In this document: positions 18,171 to 31,570 of the stretch, piece after piece
Layout of the letters: every line of letters starts with the position of its first letter
Numbering within the stretch: the first letter of the stretch is position 1
Assembly: GCF_036898095.1 (NCBI RefSeq)
Contig: NC_090735.1
Coordinates: forward strand, 8,144,661 to 8,208,660
Length of the DNA: 64,000 bases
Source of the DNA: Palaemon carinicauda
Lineage: Eukaryota > Arthropoda > Malacostraca > Decapoda > Palaemonidae
Direction: 5' to 3'
Notes under the pieces: generated by a model
Database searches by the model: none
Seen by the model: the letters and a program-made list of their open reading frames with translations, nothing else
What the model was told of the DNA's origin: nothing
Translations under genes and position numbers: made by a program

Positions 18171-18659
18171 TGCTTTTCAGAATTTATGTGACTAAGAAGA
18201 AAAGGAATTTTACAGACTTGGTCTTATCCAGAGCCAAAGGGGTTACTGTGTTAATGTTCTTTGAGTTAACATGCTAATATACACTTTAGTTCCTGTTAAC
18301 AGCATTTTTGTAGATGATTATGCCCTTGACTAGTGTGTAATAGTGACAGTGATGTCATTCTAATTTAGGAATGTAACATGGAACTTCATTGCTCTCCGTC
18401 AATAGAAGAACTTCAAATCTGCTGCATCTTCATCTCTTAGCACCGAAAGCTGATCCTTGCATTAATCGAATTTGGTGCACACTGCCAGAAGAAAGAAAAA
18501 AAAAGAAGTCCCGGCTTTTTTTTTTTCATCTTTTCAGACAATTTGTCCTTCAAGACTGATCGATAGAAGTTACATATGGGTCAATCCTGTTGTTTCTTTC
18601 CCCATGGGAGTGTGCGTTTCCCAATCCTTCACCGAGGGTGAAAAGAAAAAAAAGCGTAA

Positions 18660-19460
18660 TTTCATCTGTTAACAATGGGAATGCCATCCCACCTGTTTGC
18701 GATCACAGCCCTCTTCTTGATTGGATGCTCCTAGAGTACTCGAGTGCCATGGCATTTGATCATGCTCTTCTTCTTGAGTGCCATTGCATCTGATCACATG
18801 CTCCTTTCATCTCAGCTGTTCGTGATCGAGCCAATCTATGGTAGCGCCACCTCCCTTGCAAGTGATTGAGCACATCTAGTTGAACTCCATCTTATATGTT
18901 TTTTCCACCACAATCTTGTCTGCTCGCAATCAATTGTGTACCATCTTGCCTGCTCGCAGTCGATCATGCACCATCTAGCCTGCTCGCAATTGCACCACTT
19001 AACCTTCTCACAATTGTGCACACCTCACCTGCTCTCAAGCGAGCTATCCTATGGGAGAGCCACCTCACCTGCTTGCAAGAAAACTTTCCTATGGGAATAC
19101 CACAGCCACCTCGCCTGCTTGCAAGAGAAGTTTCCTATGGGAAAACCACAGCCACGTTCCCTGCTAGCGAGAGTGCTCCCCTACTGTGGCATCACCTCGC
19201 CAGCTTGTGCTAATGCTCTCATTCATTGGACTTATAACTGGGTGTGCCTGTCTCTTACGCTCATTCATGTGACTTGGAGCATCCACATGCTTGTGTGCTC
19301 CACATATTTGCACATAAATACGCTTACCTTTTTACACACACTTCTGATCGAAAGCACTTCCTCAAGTGGCAAGCATTCATCCAATCTTGATGTCATGTCT
19401 CTTAATGGGAACACACTTATGTTCATACACTCCCTTCTAGAAAAGTACACTCATTTGTTG
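18660..19460. repeat. Degenerate tandem repeats with TGCTCGCA / CCTATGGGA words
   Basis: Imperfect units of about 30-60 bp with CCTGCTCGCAATC (18914-19000) and TTCCTATGGGAAxACCACAGCCAC (19040-19160). The minus strand encodes repeats of CEQARW type. The style resembles the stop-poor repeat domain of the DIRS Gag genes, and a GGTGAAAAGAAAAAAAAGCG block at 18640 recalls Gag KGVKKR, but assignment is weak. Confidence 0.4.
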
Positions 19461-22400
19461 CCAAGTTGAATCTCTCTTATTGAAGAACTCAGGTTTTTTG
19501 TAGTTAAGAAAATTGCAAATATTTTGCAATAATCCTAATTGATAAATAAATTTTGTAAAGAAATCTGAGAAAGGTTTACTTCCTATTCACTAAGAGGAAT
19601 ACAGTAAAAGACTAAATCTTGAGCCCTTGATAATTTATTTAATAATTCTTAGGTTGTAAGAAAGATGGCTTAATCTTAGCTATTGTTTGTTACCTTAATA
19701 AGTTATTAGAGTATATAGCCTGGTTTAGATTCATACAAAGGAGTACTAAAACTTGGAGCTTGCAATTTGAAGTCATGTCGACTTGCTAAACAAGAGTTAA
19801 TTTGTTAGTTGAAGTGAAAGGAAATCAGTAATCTGATTAGACAGTGATAGGTCGGTTAAGGGACAGAGGCAGGATACGGCAGCCAATGGAGGATTAAGGC
19901 AGGATAAAATGATTCATGGCTAAGGTTGGATTAACATTTGATTAATCATTGGTAAAAGATACATTGTTGTCCTGTTTATAAATATTAGAGACGTGATTCT
20001 GGTGAGATAAGGTTGCCGGTGTAATAGTGCTGAATAGGTTAGCCCATGGATGAAGTATACCCAGTAAGTCAAAAACAATGTTGAATAAACTCGTCAATGA
20101 ACTAATCAAGATTAGGTTAGCAAGTCGGGGAGTGTGGTTCATTGATGATTAGTTAACCAGAAAATTCACTTGGATAAATTAATTGGTGTGATAGGACTGT
20201 TGGAATTAGCTTATGGAGGATCAATATGATATACAGTATAATTAAAATTTAGTATAACATTTAAATTACAAGTGATGCATTTGCATGTTAAATTTAGGAA
20301 GTTACATGTATTTTTTTCTGTTTTTATGAGTGAAAACAAAAAAGTAATTATTCATTTCCACAGGACTATACTATTGTATAAGTAATATTCCACTCATGAA
20401 ACTGTTACTGTGTCAGTAAATCCTTTTTTTTTTTTTCTCTTGAATTTATGCATAGCTTTTTTATATACTGTTAATGTTTTATGAGTACTGTATTGTTTGA
20501 CCAGGTATCCTCTGAGGTGAAGGGTTGAATGTTTTATTCAGGGAATTATGGTTTATTGAGTGTGTCTTGAATAAAATTGAAGAATGAAGGGAGCTCTTGT
20601 CAGTCTGGACTACCAGAGGCCAACCATTGGATTATTCTAGTGAAGTATTTCCTTTTAGAATTCAGGAAGTAATACTTTTCCACTTTACAAAATGTATATT
20701 TCATTGAAATGTTTGTTATTATAAGTGGCATGGACATGTCTAGTTTGTCATTATTTCCACTATTTTATATTTATTACATAAGAATATTTTTTATTTTTTA
20801 TAATTTATCATGCAGAGTGTTTTACTAAAAGTATAGTCTTGATATTGAAATGCACAGTAGAATATTTTAAAAAGACATTATCTGTACAATTAAAATTTTA
20901 TTTATTTTTCAGACCAGAATTACCATAAGAAAAGAAGAGAGATTATGACCACCTGCTGAAAAGAAATTTATATTATTTATATCCTCTTACTCAAAACAGG
21001 AAATTAACCTGCAAATATGCACATTGCTAATGACATCAAGATGATACAACAGCAAATCTGGGATTGACTACCGAAAAACAATCCAGGAAGTTTCAAAAGG
21101 AGTACAAAATCGTGTCAACTGAAGTGGCCACAATATCATCCAACGTTTCTGAGTTTTGAAAAACCCTTTTGAGAAATATCATTACAATAGTACAAATATC
21201 TTGGAATGCACTATTTACCTGAGTTATTGAGATTTTATGGAGTTTTGTTAACAATTGTCATTCCATTTATATCACGGTTCAATAATAATCACTAAATAAT
21301 CACTAACTGAAGGTAAAGAAATGAGAAGTTGCAGTAAATAAGTTATATCAACTTTTTCAACAAAGATATACCCAGATTATTTCAAGTTTATCAAAGTGTC
21401 TTTTATTTCAGAAGGGCATAAATTTGATTATCAGAGCTCTTAAGTTTTACTGAGTTTAGTAGCAATTATTTTATTAGCTCTTAATCTTTATAAAAGTCAG
21501 TGCATATAAAACTATTTCTAGTTAGTGTTTAATTCTTAGCATCTTTTGGTAAAAGAAAATATTTACATGTGATGCTATTTTTCTATTAAATTTTAAACAC
21601 CCAAAATTTAACTTGAAAATTAGGTTCAGATTTACATTTATGAGCTGCTTTGACTTTCTAATTTAAATTCAAATTGCAATTTCTTAATCATTATTTTGAT
21701 ATTAAACAAGCACAGTCATTCATTTAGTTATCTGCAAACTGTCATGGCTAATACGAACATACATAATGTTAATGGATTCCTATTATTTCTTAAAATAAAT
21801 AGCTGTCATTTTTATAGGTAATACTAAATTGATATTGTCATATTGTAAATGTTTTTGTTGGAGGAGGAAATTTACCATAACAAATTAAGACCATCAAATG
21901 TAAATGAAGAATGACTTCCTTAGAAATTTGCTGCTCCTTTTCAATTTTCATTAACTAGCTGTTAAATCAAATGTCTATTTCCTCTTGACCTATTAACATG
22001 CTTCAAGGTCGTATAATTTTTTTTTGAAGTGTGTAAAGTACTGTAAACATGTTACTGAAGTGTGTGACTGAAGGGAAAATATTAATAATCTTTTAGCTAT
22101 TGATTCAAATGCATTTCATAATCTGTATATAAAAGAAACATTATTTGTATGTGAATATAACCTCAACTATCTCTTAACTAGGAATGTAATTTCATCTTTG
22201 TCTATGTATACAATTTCATCTCTGGCTTTCGAGACTATCTTCCAATTATTAGCAACTCGTTAAATGTTGTTCTACCCGATGTGAAATCTATAGAGGGCCC
22301 ATGTTCTCTTTAAAAGATCTTAGTAGATGTGCTTAAGGTAGTAGTTTGGGAAAAAGTTCTTTCTCCAATTAACCACAGCTTGTGAGTGCTAGTCAGTCCC

Positions 22401-22476
22401 TTTTTTCCTTGGGGGTTGAATAGCTTATATTCTAGCAATCAACATGTGTACATGTATTTGTATTTTTACCAGAGAA
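19461..22476. other. Unassigned AT-rich region
   Basis: No coding region, RNA gene or dispersed repeat that I can support in about 3 kb. Confidence 0.5.
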
Positions 22477-22616
22477 GTGCCAGCTGAACTCGGCTGAGTC
22501 CCTGGTTAGGCTGGAGGAACGTAGAGAGTAGAGGTCCCCTTTTTTGTTTTGTTTCTTGTTGATTTCGGCTACCCCCCAAAATTGGGGGAAGTGCCTTTGG
22601 TATATGTATGTATGTA
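22477..22616 (+). mobile_element. LINE 3' end, 5'-truncated (copy 2 of family L)
   Basis: Contains CAGCTGAACTCGGCTGAGTC, then GGAGGAACGTAGAGAG, ACCCCCCAAAATTGGGGGAAG and a TATATGTATGTATG tail. Same layout as 15238, 47180 and 61568, plus-strand orientation. Confidence 0.75.
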
Positions 22617-23051
22617 CCAGAGAAGTCTACAATTACTCCCAGATCTTTACTCGGACACCATATATAACTTTTACAACACTTCCAGAAGTCTAAAAATATT
22701 GCCAGATCCTTGCAAAGACTAACTGATGATTTTGGCTTATAAATTTCAGAATAGCTGCCATATTTCCTTCCCTCTTGCAATAATGACATTTTCTGCTTAA
22801 TTGAAAATTTCATATAAATCCCCAACTCTAGAATCATTTTCCAAATATTTCTGTTAAAGGGAAAACCAAGTATGCTATGTAAATATTCCTCTTTTTATTT
22901 ATTAAATGTGTTTGTATAATGAGCAAGCAATTATACCATTTATTTTTTTGTAACAAAGCAAGGAAAATCATAATAAGAATAATTTTGAATATTTCTGAAG
23001 GGATTCACTGTTTTTAAGGTTTTATAGGATTTCTAAGCATTAGATGGATAA

Positions 23052-23052
<1 letters not shown>
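22617..23052. other. Unassigned AT-rich region
   Basis: Nothing recognised. Confidence 0.4.

Positions 23053-23135
<83 letters not shown>
23053..23135. repeat. (CT)n microsatellite
   Basis: About 41 uninterrupted CT dinucleotides. Confidence 0.98.
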
Positions 23136-23138
<3 letters not shown>

Positions 23139-24168
23139 CTGGAATTAAGGTTATATTCACAATAAAAAAAATTTAACTAGATAAGTTTAGATTGTTTGTA
23201 ACATTTTCCAAGCATAATTTCAAAACTTCGTAAGTATGTTTTAGTAAATTTTAAATGAAAAATATTTTAGTTATTCTGGTCACACACCTAAATGCTTGTT
23301 TATAGTAAAAGATCCTATTTATTTTTCTTCAATGTATTGAATAGGAATTTATTACAAAATATGAGCATGATAAAATTTTTAAGATATCTCTTGTCAACTG
23401 GTTTTAAGCTTTGTATAATTTGTATATAGTAAATGCAATTAACTGCCTTGTGCTGTAGTCTAGAATATAGGTGATATAGTTAATAATAGTTTCAATTTGG
23501 AGCATATTGCCAATTAAATTTATAAGATGGTTTTATGAAAGGAATAGTAATTTGAGTTCAGGCAATCTTAAGAGGAAGAAACAGTGTAGTATTGATAAAA
23601 ATCAACATTGAAGGAATATTTCTTACTTAAAAGACTGTAGATGTTCTAAGAATGGTTAAAGTAAGATTTCAAGGTTATCCTTGTAAGACTTAAAAGAGTA
23701 GTTATAACTAATAAAAGGATCAAGATTAATATTTATATTCCAGGATCAAGATTAATATTTATATTTCCATGGGAAAATACATCAATAATTAATAGGGAAA
23801 TTTATTGCATAAGAATATATACTGAAGTTAATTATTTGTGAAGAGAATGCTCAGACATTTGGCTCTTGATGCATAGGTTAAACTTGAGGGTATTTTAAGA
23901 ACTGCACGTGATGCACTGCATAAGAGGAAAAAAATAATCAGGTTGCATTCAGTATTTAGGACAATGGAAGGGATAATTATCTTTAGGGAAGCCCAAAGAA
24001 AAACAGTTATGGGTTTCTTGAAAAGATTTGGTGAATAAGGAAGATATTCATTCCAATGTAGCATTTAGGAGTAGTATCTTAAAGGTTAGTACTTTTAAAG
24101 TGTAACATTTCAAATTCAGAGTAAATTATTGTGGTTAAATATGTAAGTGGTTTTGTAGGTAGAACATG

Positions 24169-24170
<2 letters not shown>
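23136..24170. other. Unassigned AT-rich region
   Basis: No gene seen. A 22-bp phrase including GGATCAAGATTAATATTTATAT is directly duplicated at about 23718 and 23743. Confidence 0.4.

Positions 24171-24231
<61 letters not shown>
24171..24231. repeat. Poly(A) tract, 61 bp
   Basis: Uninterrupted A-run. No retroposed gene body or target duplication is evident beside it. Confidence 0.97.
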
Positions 24232-24235
<4 letters not shown>

Positions 24236-24410
24236 GATACGAATAGATAATTTTAAGCTTAAAATCAGTAACTTTATATATAATAAAATGCTGTTGTCAT
24301 TTTTATATAATTTTAGCCAATAAATATCAAAACATATGAGATGTGAAATGCTTGTATAATTCGTAACATATTTGTTAGAATGATTATTTCAAATGTGTTT
24401 TTGTAAATAA

Positions 24411-24934
24411 TAGATGCTACTCAATGTCAATTGCATAAGAAAAAATATGGACGAAAATACTTGAAGACAAGTGTCAAAGTCCTGAATGATATTTTTGGGG
24501 AAAATGTTATACCACTGCCAATAATATAACTACATATGTTGAATAATTAAAGGTAAATGTCCAGTATTTTGACGTCAGTAATAGGGGCATTATTGACTAC
24601 TATAGTCATATCTTATGTCCATTCTAGTCTGAGCTGGAAAAGGTTAATTCATGATAGAGTACAAGATAGTCAAATATCTTTTACTCTTTCATGACAACCT
24701 TTTCCAGCAATGACTAGAATGGACATAAGATATGACTAAAGTAATTGGGAATGCCCATATTACTTATGTCAAAATACTGGGCAATTTACCTTTCCTTCAA
24801 CATATGTAGTTATACTTCTAGCGGTAGTATGACTTTTTCCCCATAAATATCATTCAGGACTCTTGCTCTTGTAATCTCAAGTATTTTCGTCCATAACAAT
24901 TTTTCTTAATTGCAACATTGAGAAGCGCCTATTA
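24411..24934. mobile_element. Long imperfect fold-back element
   Basis: Left arm 24411-24659 and right arm 24684-24934 are inverted copies around a ~24-bp spacer. Paired landmarks are GGACGAAAATACTTGA versus TCAAGTATTTTCGTCC, TCCTGAATGATATTT versus AAATATCATTCAGGA, ACTACATATGTTGAA versus TTCAACATATGTAGT, and CATATCTTATGTCCATTCTAG versus its complement. Arms match well but with small indels. No coding sequence. It may be a MITE/fold-back; no clean target duplication was found. Confidence 0.8.
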
Positions 24935-26441
24935 AATTTGTTAGTTAACCATAAAAACTATTTTCATTAAACTGTTAAGACATTAACCATGCACAAACTT
25001 TGTAATATCTTAGGAATTGCAAAATAAAATACATATGTAAAATAAACATTTTTTATTTAGTCTGCCTAATACAAAAAAGAAAATGGTATGAAAAAAGAGA
25101 AAACGGGTAATAATAGAAAACAGAAGTAAATGGATATAAAAGAAAAAAAAAAATTGGAACGACTCTGGAGTATTCTCCCCATGTTAAGCCTCATATGACA
25201 GAGTGTTCTCCCTAAACGGCCCCCTACCTATTTTAGTACCAGCAAATGCTTTATCCCCCACAAAAAAAGGGCCAAAAACTCTCATGTAATAGTCCTCTCT
25301 CCTAACTAGTCACTCGTTCATTTGGTCTGTTGATTATCCCCCATATACAGTTTGTTCACCCCCCAACTGGGGCACAAGAGTAGTACTACCAGTGTTTAAT
25401 GATATATTGATAGTCAAGGTGACCGAACTGTCTGGTATTTAATTTTGAACCAAAGTCCACTTCTTAATTCAGCTGTCTGTGAAAGTTTTTTTTTCCCCTG
25501 AATAAAGTCATGATAATATATGACCTTGTTATTTCCATTAGTTACTATTCCTCAAAAGCCTCATGTTAAAGCAATTAAATTGAAGTTTCCAAATAACACA
25601 ATATGGCTGAAGAAAAACTTTGAAATTCATTATAGACTTTTATTGTAGAAGATTGAATGTCAAACATAGTACAGGTTTCAGTGTAATCAATTTAATTATA
25701 TAATGGAAATACAAACACTATGAAGTCAATGACATATAAGCATCAGATTCATGAAACCCCATTTTCTGAAAGCTTCAAACGCCCTAAAATCAAAGAAAAC
25801 TTGACGTTTGTCATACATTTAGCTCTCAATTCGACAAAGAAAGCCTCTTAGGCGAGTCACCCTTCATCAAATATGGAGCACAGAATGACAAAACGTCCCA
25901 TTTTCTTTGTTTACCAGTCAGTGTCCGTTTTCTTTAACTGCTGGTGCGTTTGAAGCTCGGAATTTGAGGTTACATATCTCATGACTGTGTAAGTAAGCAG
26001 TGCTTTATCTAATTGAAATCATAAAATTATTAATAAAAAAAAGAAGGAAAAGGAAAGCCCACCAAGGCCATCCCCTTTCCCACCTAGTAACCAGAAACTT
26101 AAAGCAAAATTTTCTTCTGAAGAAGCAATGTTACTAGGCCCTTGAATGCTTTCCTTTTTCTTCTTTTCTTTTCTTTTTATTGATAATTTTACAAATAATG
26201 ACATCGGGATTGTAATTCAAAGGCTTCAAGAATAGTTTGTAGCTCTCCTAAAGTTAAATGGTAAAACATTTATGTTATTATTTTAATTCCTATGAGGCAA
26301 ATTCCAGCAATTTTAGAGTTAATTATCTAATGAAACATAAAATTATAAAGAAAAGATAATTAATATTTCAAGAATAAAAAGACAAATGGAATATCTAACA
26401 GTAAAAAATAAGGTCATTTTCATGCCTTTGTGCAATTTCAG
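24935..26441. other. Unassigned AT-rich region
   Basis: No gene or named repeat. The part 25150-25400 is locally C-rich without a long open frame. Confidence 0.4.
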
Positions 26442-26702
26442 AACGATTCATTACTACAGACACATGAAGCTCAGTGAAAAGCAGACAAGATTCATAAATG
26501 CCAAGGTGCCTCCCTGACTCGTGCCCTTTAATGTATATGATTGAGTCGGGTAAAAAAGAAGAGACGTGCAAGGCTACTGCCCTGACCATCCTTGCTACTT
26601 CTCCCAGCAGACAGTCAGATCGGACCGAAGTACGCATTCACCTTACACGTGGACACCTAAATCACTTTAGCAGTGTAATAAAGTTCTCAAATGCAAACCC
26701 TG
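26442..26702 (+). other. Candidate host exon with strong splice signals
   Basis: The left side has a pyrimidine-rich CTTTGTGCAATTTCAG ending at 26441; the right side has CCCTG followed by GTAAGTGAG at 26703. The 261-bp segment is more GC-rich than its surroundings. All three frames hold a stop in the first 90 bases, but from ATG at 26498 a frame runs open through the donor (68 codons). It could be a 5'UTR-plus-start exon or a non-coding RNA exon. The encoded peptide has no recognised domain. Confidence 0.3.
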
Positions 26703-29025
26703 GTAAGTGAGTTTAACCTGAAACACTTAATAAAGCTAACGGCACTATTTAAGAAAAAAAAACAATAACCTTATGAAAATGTTAATGCTATAAAACATCT
26801 TGCTTCTAATTGAATATTTACCTACTCTTAGAGTTTTAATTTAAAGTTATAATAACTCCTAATAAGAAACTTAAGCCTACAACCAGCACCCCAAAGCTAT
26901 ACAATAGGCCTACTAGAACTGTGAATATATCTTATACACCTAAAGAGTGAAATAAAGTCAACCCCTTTAAATACTATCCTCAGTTCATACTATCTTCAGC
27001 TTATGATTCCTTACTGCAGTATACTATCCTCAGCACATAAGCCCTTAATATAGCCTACTATCATCTTATAATCATATACAATAGACTCATTATTTCATTA
27101 TCTCTTACTATCTATTGCTCACAATCTCTGGCAATACTAAGACGAGGTATCCTCAGCCAATAATCAAAGGAGATGATTATTTATTATTCATTATGGATTT
27201 TACACAGGTCCTGTGTAACTTATTATATTACTACCAGTTACGGTCAAAATAATAATGAATAAGTTAGTTTTAGTATTTAAAATAAATGTATTAACTTTCT
27301 GTATTTTTGTTTTTATAGACTTTAGATTAACCCAGCCTGAAATGAAGTTTAAAATTATTTTTTTTAAAGTTACCAGATTGAGCTCAGACACAAGAGATAG
27401 GCAGATACTATATTCTCTACTGAAATCCGGAAGAATGTGAATAGATATTAAATAAAAAGTATGATTTTAGTATTGTTTAAAACACAAATGTCTTTGAGCT
27501 CCTTAATACATTTCAATATAAGTCAGTTGAAAATTGTACCAACGAAGGCAAACATCTCTATAGATTATAAAATACTTAATTATCTATAATACCCAGTAGT
27601 TCACCAAGACAATGACTAATAATTAATTCATTACACGTTTTAATTTGAATAATAATCAAGAAATTAGAATAGTTTTCATAATATAGAAAAACAGGGCCAG
27701 GAATTATAACTTCAATACAAGTTAATTACTGTTAGGAAGATATATGCTGATAAAGAGCATCAAACTAAAAAATATCCGAACAAAAAGACAAATTATATTC
27801 TATGATTTATCTCTCAGTGACTATAAAGACTGAAATTCCCCTCCTTAGATACTTCAAATCACACATATAGTAATTCAAAACTCTATAATAACGAAAATAA
27901 TTTGGTTTAGAGACATAAATTTATATAAAAACGAAAACTTTACGTTAAATTCAAAGTTATCTCAGCAAATCTATAATATATAGACATTTACTAAAGCTTC
28001 AAAGGATTATTTTACTTTGACATTTTTAAGATTGTAACGGGCTATTTCAAAAACTTAAAATAACAATTTTTTTATATGCTATGCTTACTGAAGCTGAGGA
28101 TTATACTCTTGGAAAATGCTTTTTTTTTTTTTTTTTTTTTTTAAGAAACTCGAGTTTGATGCTTGCCAATATGCTGACTGAGTACTTGATGAGCTTCCTA
28201 AATTGCTGAAGGATCTTTTTAACATGAATAAAATCTATAACCTACGCTACGTAAATCACAATGCAAAAATAAAAAAGAAAAAAAAAAAACCATCCCAATT
28301 CTGCATGAAAGGCCTAATTTACACCCATCTACATAAAAAAAACTGTGAGTAAAATACTTTCAGGCTGACTTATATTAGAAACATTGATAAATAAACCAGA
28401 CTATCTTTGTCCACCTTGGAACATGCTCTATAGAGAGGAATTTGGCAAAAGAACGACCTAACTTCCCCATTAGAATCTCACACCAATCACTCAATACTAA
28501 CATAATAATCCCTTATTCCTTGCAATGGAATTCATAACACTTTTAAAACACAAAGTCCCAACCTTCAACATTTGCAAGTTCTCATTACAAAGACACTGAC
28601 ATCAAGGAGAAAAAATTACCGTATTTTTAATATTTTCCTGCATACTGATGTGCGATGTATAACGATATTGTATAACAATCTTAAGAGACTGAAAACGGCT
28701 TAAAAAATTGATCTCGTTACCAATAAGAAATTAAAAAATATTCGATGTGGAATCCTGTGAATAGTGTTTCTTAAGAGGGAGATTAGATTGAATTTAGGAA
28801 TATAGCTCAGTGCTTGGGGCTGTGAAGTCATTAAGCACCCAAGTGCTGAATGACTCTTATTAACGTTGAAGTTATTAGAGTTTTGACAACAATATGGAAG
28901 AATGAAGGCAAGAAAGGAGTTGGTAAAGTTGAAGGATATACAGCTAGTGCAGCTACAATTGGGCCTGAAGGACTGTTTAGTAACGCCTACAGAGAATCTT
29001 GAGAGGTTTACTGATGGCGATACCC

Positions 29026-29029
<4 letters not shown>
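26703..29029. other. Unassigned AT-rich region
   Basis: No supported gene. A poly(T) run of 23 bases lies at 28120-28142. Confidence 0.45.

Positions 29030-29106
<77 letters not shown>
29030..29106. repeat. (GA)n microsatellite
   Basis: About 38 GA dinucleotides without interruption. Confidence 0.98.
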
Positions 29107-29111
<5 letters not shown>

Positions 29112-29967
29112 CGTTACTTGTGAGTCACCCTATTTCATTGCGTTGTGGAACAAATATGTAACGCTAAGGTAGCTAGATTATGCAATATCCAATATCCCAT
29201 ATTTTACTTTAATTATTTTTGCAGCTTCGGCAAACATTTTCAATCTAACCTTGTAATTCTCAATTTAATACTTAAAACTGCTCTAGCACGAGTGAGCTCT
29301 AATGACACAAAACACCCACCCCCATCTTTAGGGGAAACAATTAAACCAATAGCATTCTAGAGGGGTGTAGGTACAGAAATTAATTTCAAGGTCAGTGGTT
29401 GATACTTTGTTTTTTGCAAGACTAAAACCTTAAGAGGCATCGAAAGTCATAACCTTTAATATTCTACTGTAACATTTTAAATTGATCCCTCTTTCAATAT
29501 GACAACTTGTAAATTTCTCTTTAAATTAATTAGTAAAGTTTGTTATTACTTTGATAGCTATCCCCTTTGTGTGAATTAATTTAATCATTGCAATTCTAAT
29601 CAAAGTTTACGTTAGTCTCAAATAAGATTAGTGTTTATACCAATTATCTAATGAATTAAACGAAAAAAAATGGCCTTTTCAAAAGCTATACAAAAATGTT
29701 AGGTATGAACCTGCCCAAGATCTAATGCAGTATCTAATAATCTTACAATTTATGTACATTTTCAAGATATCTAACCATAGAGATAGTTAATGCATTAAGA
29801 AAAGTTAAGCGGATTATGAAGTATCTATGTTTAGGCCATCAATGAACTTTTAAATATATCTCAGTTATTGTTAATTTTGTAAAATACCTAATACGGCTCT
29901 TACAATATTATGGAATTTCCCTTAGGAAGGATGTTTGAAGACGGCTATTTCTGCACATCAGTATTGT

Positions 29968-29971
<4 letters not shown>
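29107..29971. other. Unassigned AT-rich region
   Basis: Nothing recognised. Confidence 0.4.

Positions 29972-30036
<65 letters not shown>
29972..30036. repeat. Poly(A) tract, 65 bp
   Basis: Uninterrupted A-run, followed by TAAATAAATT. Confidence 0.97.
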
Positions 30037-30038
<2 letters not shown>

Positions 30039-31495
30039 AATAAATTCATGAAGATGCGTAAACAGTAATTTTATGAAAATGGAACTTTCATACCTTAACC
30101 AGTGTAAGGAAATAAAAAAAATCCATATTATATATCTAGGAAACTTTGCACTCAGGTACAAACCTGACGAGATTCTTTGTTAACGATTTGTAAGCCTACC
30201 AAATATCTTCCCACCCTTTAAATAACACAAACACACACATACACACATCTGGACAACTATCACCTCACCGATAACATATTCAAGAACTTATTACACATTT
30301 CTTCTAAAAATGATTAAAGTGTAGTTTATCCCTTCTTTATGTCATAGGCACAAACAACACGAGTCAAGAAACAACATGGAGTTTATGAACCGAGCTGTGC
30401 ACCTTTTCAGAGAGCCCAGGTATCTCGCCATAATAAAAAGCTTTGAAATACGACTTCAAAATGACCTTCTTCCCAAATTCATTGAAACATTTACGTTATG
30501 TACACTTATCATATATCTTTAAAACCTTAATCTTACTTGAACTTATACTTTTTATTACAAATTTTGAAATAACAGTTACCACTGATTACACATTAACTTC
30601 AAAAGAGCATAAACATGTCTGGAATACATTGAATCACAATCCTTTTACATTAGATAGAATTTCCACTACTTACATTACACAGTCTATAACAAATTTGACG
30701 TTTTTGTCATTGACACAAGTGTATACAATTTTACAAGAAATGAAAATGAGAGTACCAAAACCTGTACATTTGACATAATAACCTCCTACAATGCAAGCTT
30801 CTTAAACATTATTAAATATTTGATTAAAATAAGATAATTAATACCAAATTCTAAAATCTCATGAACCATTACAAACTTAAAAGAATTTGAAGCTTTTGAG
30901 CAAGTTAATAATGACATAACACATACATAAATTTTCATGACTTTGGTTATCAGTATAAAAATTGCACTGACAAGACAGCTGGATAAATAAGCAGACTAAA
31001 GTCCAAAATGTTTACCAGTACAGACTGTCGGCCTTTGACAATTACAATATATTCAATTGAACACATTGAGCTACAGCTCTCAAGACACCAGTAAAGGAAT
31101 GAACAAGTTCTGTACATGAAGAATAAAATAACAGTCTAAAAGAACAAGTGATTACTCTAGTTAAGATCAGGATCTACCTCATGGACTCTTTGGCCCTTTT
31201 CTTGTGAGGAATAAAATGGCAAATGCTGATGCTAAAAGAGGAGGGGGCCAGTGGGAAACACATCAGCCATATGAGGCGAGTGTGTGTGTGTTTTTTTTTA
31301 TAACATTTCCAAATTTGGGATAAGGAAGGATCAAGGATGGGGAGTGGGAGATCTGAAATTGCAGGTGAGCATCAGGTTAATATTAAAGAGAACTTCATAA
31401 TTCATCCTTATTAGAAAATGTGAACTAGGTCTCCCATTACTTTAAATAATTAGCATGGTATTCTTCAAGGTATATTCATGTAGCCCTAAGAAGGA

Positions 31496-31497
<2 letters not shown>
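30037..31497. other. Unassigned AT-rich region
   Basis: A 111-codon plus frame at 30443-30778 is AT-driven and shows no domain; I do not call it a gene. Confidence 0.4.

Positions 31498-31567
<70 letters not shown>
31498..31567. repeat. (GA)n microsatellite
   Basis: About 34 GA dinucleotides. Confidence 0.98.

Positions 31568-31570
<3 letters not shown>

Noticed and set aside
20913..20959. Possible terminal exon: TTTATTTTTCAG followed by a short frame ending TGA.
   Set aside because: Only 14 codons, no supporting upstream exon, and such acceptor look-alikes are frequent in AT-rich DNA.
28795..28860. TAGCTCAGTGCTTGG looks like a tRNA box A.
   Set aside because: No box B (GGTTCRANTCC) at a suitable distance and no cloverleaf can be formed.
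30443..30778. 111-codon plus-strand frame as a host gene.
   Set aside because: AT-driven composition, no domain, no splice or promoter context.
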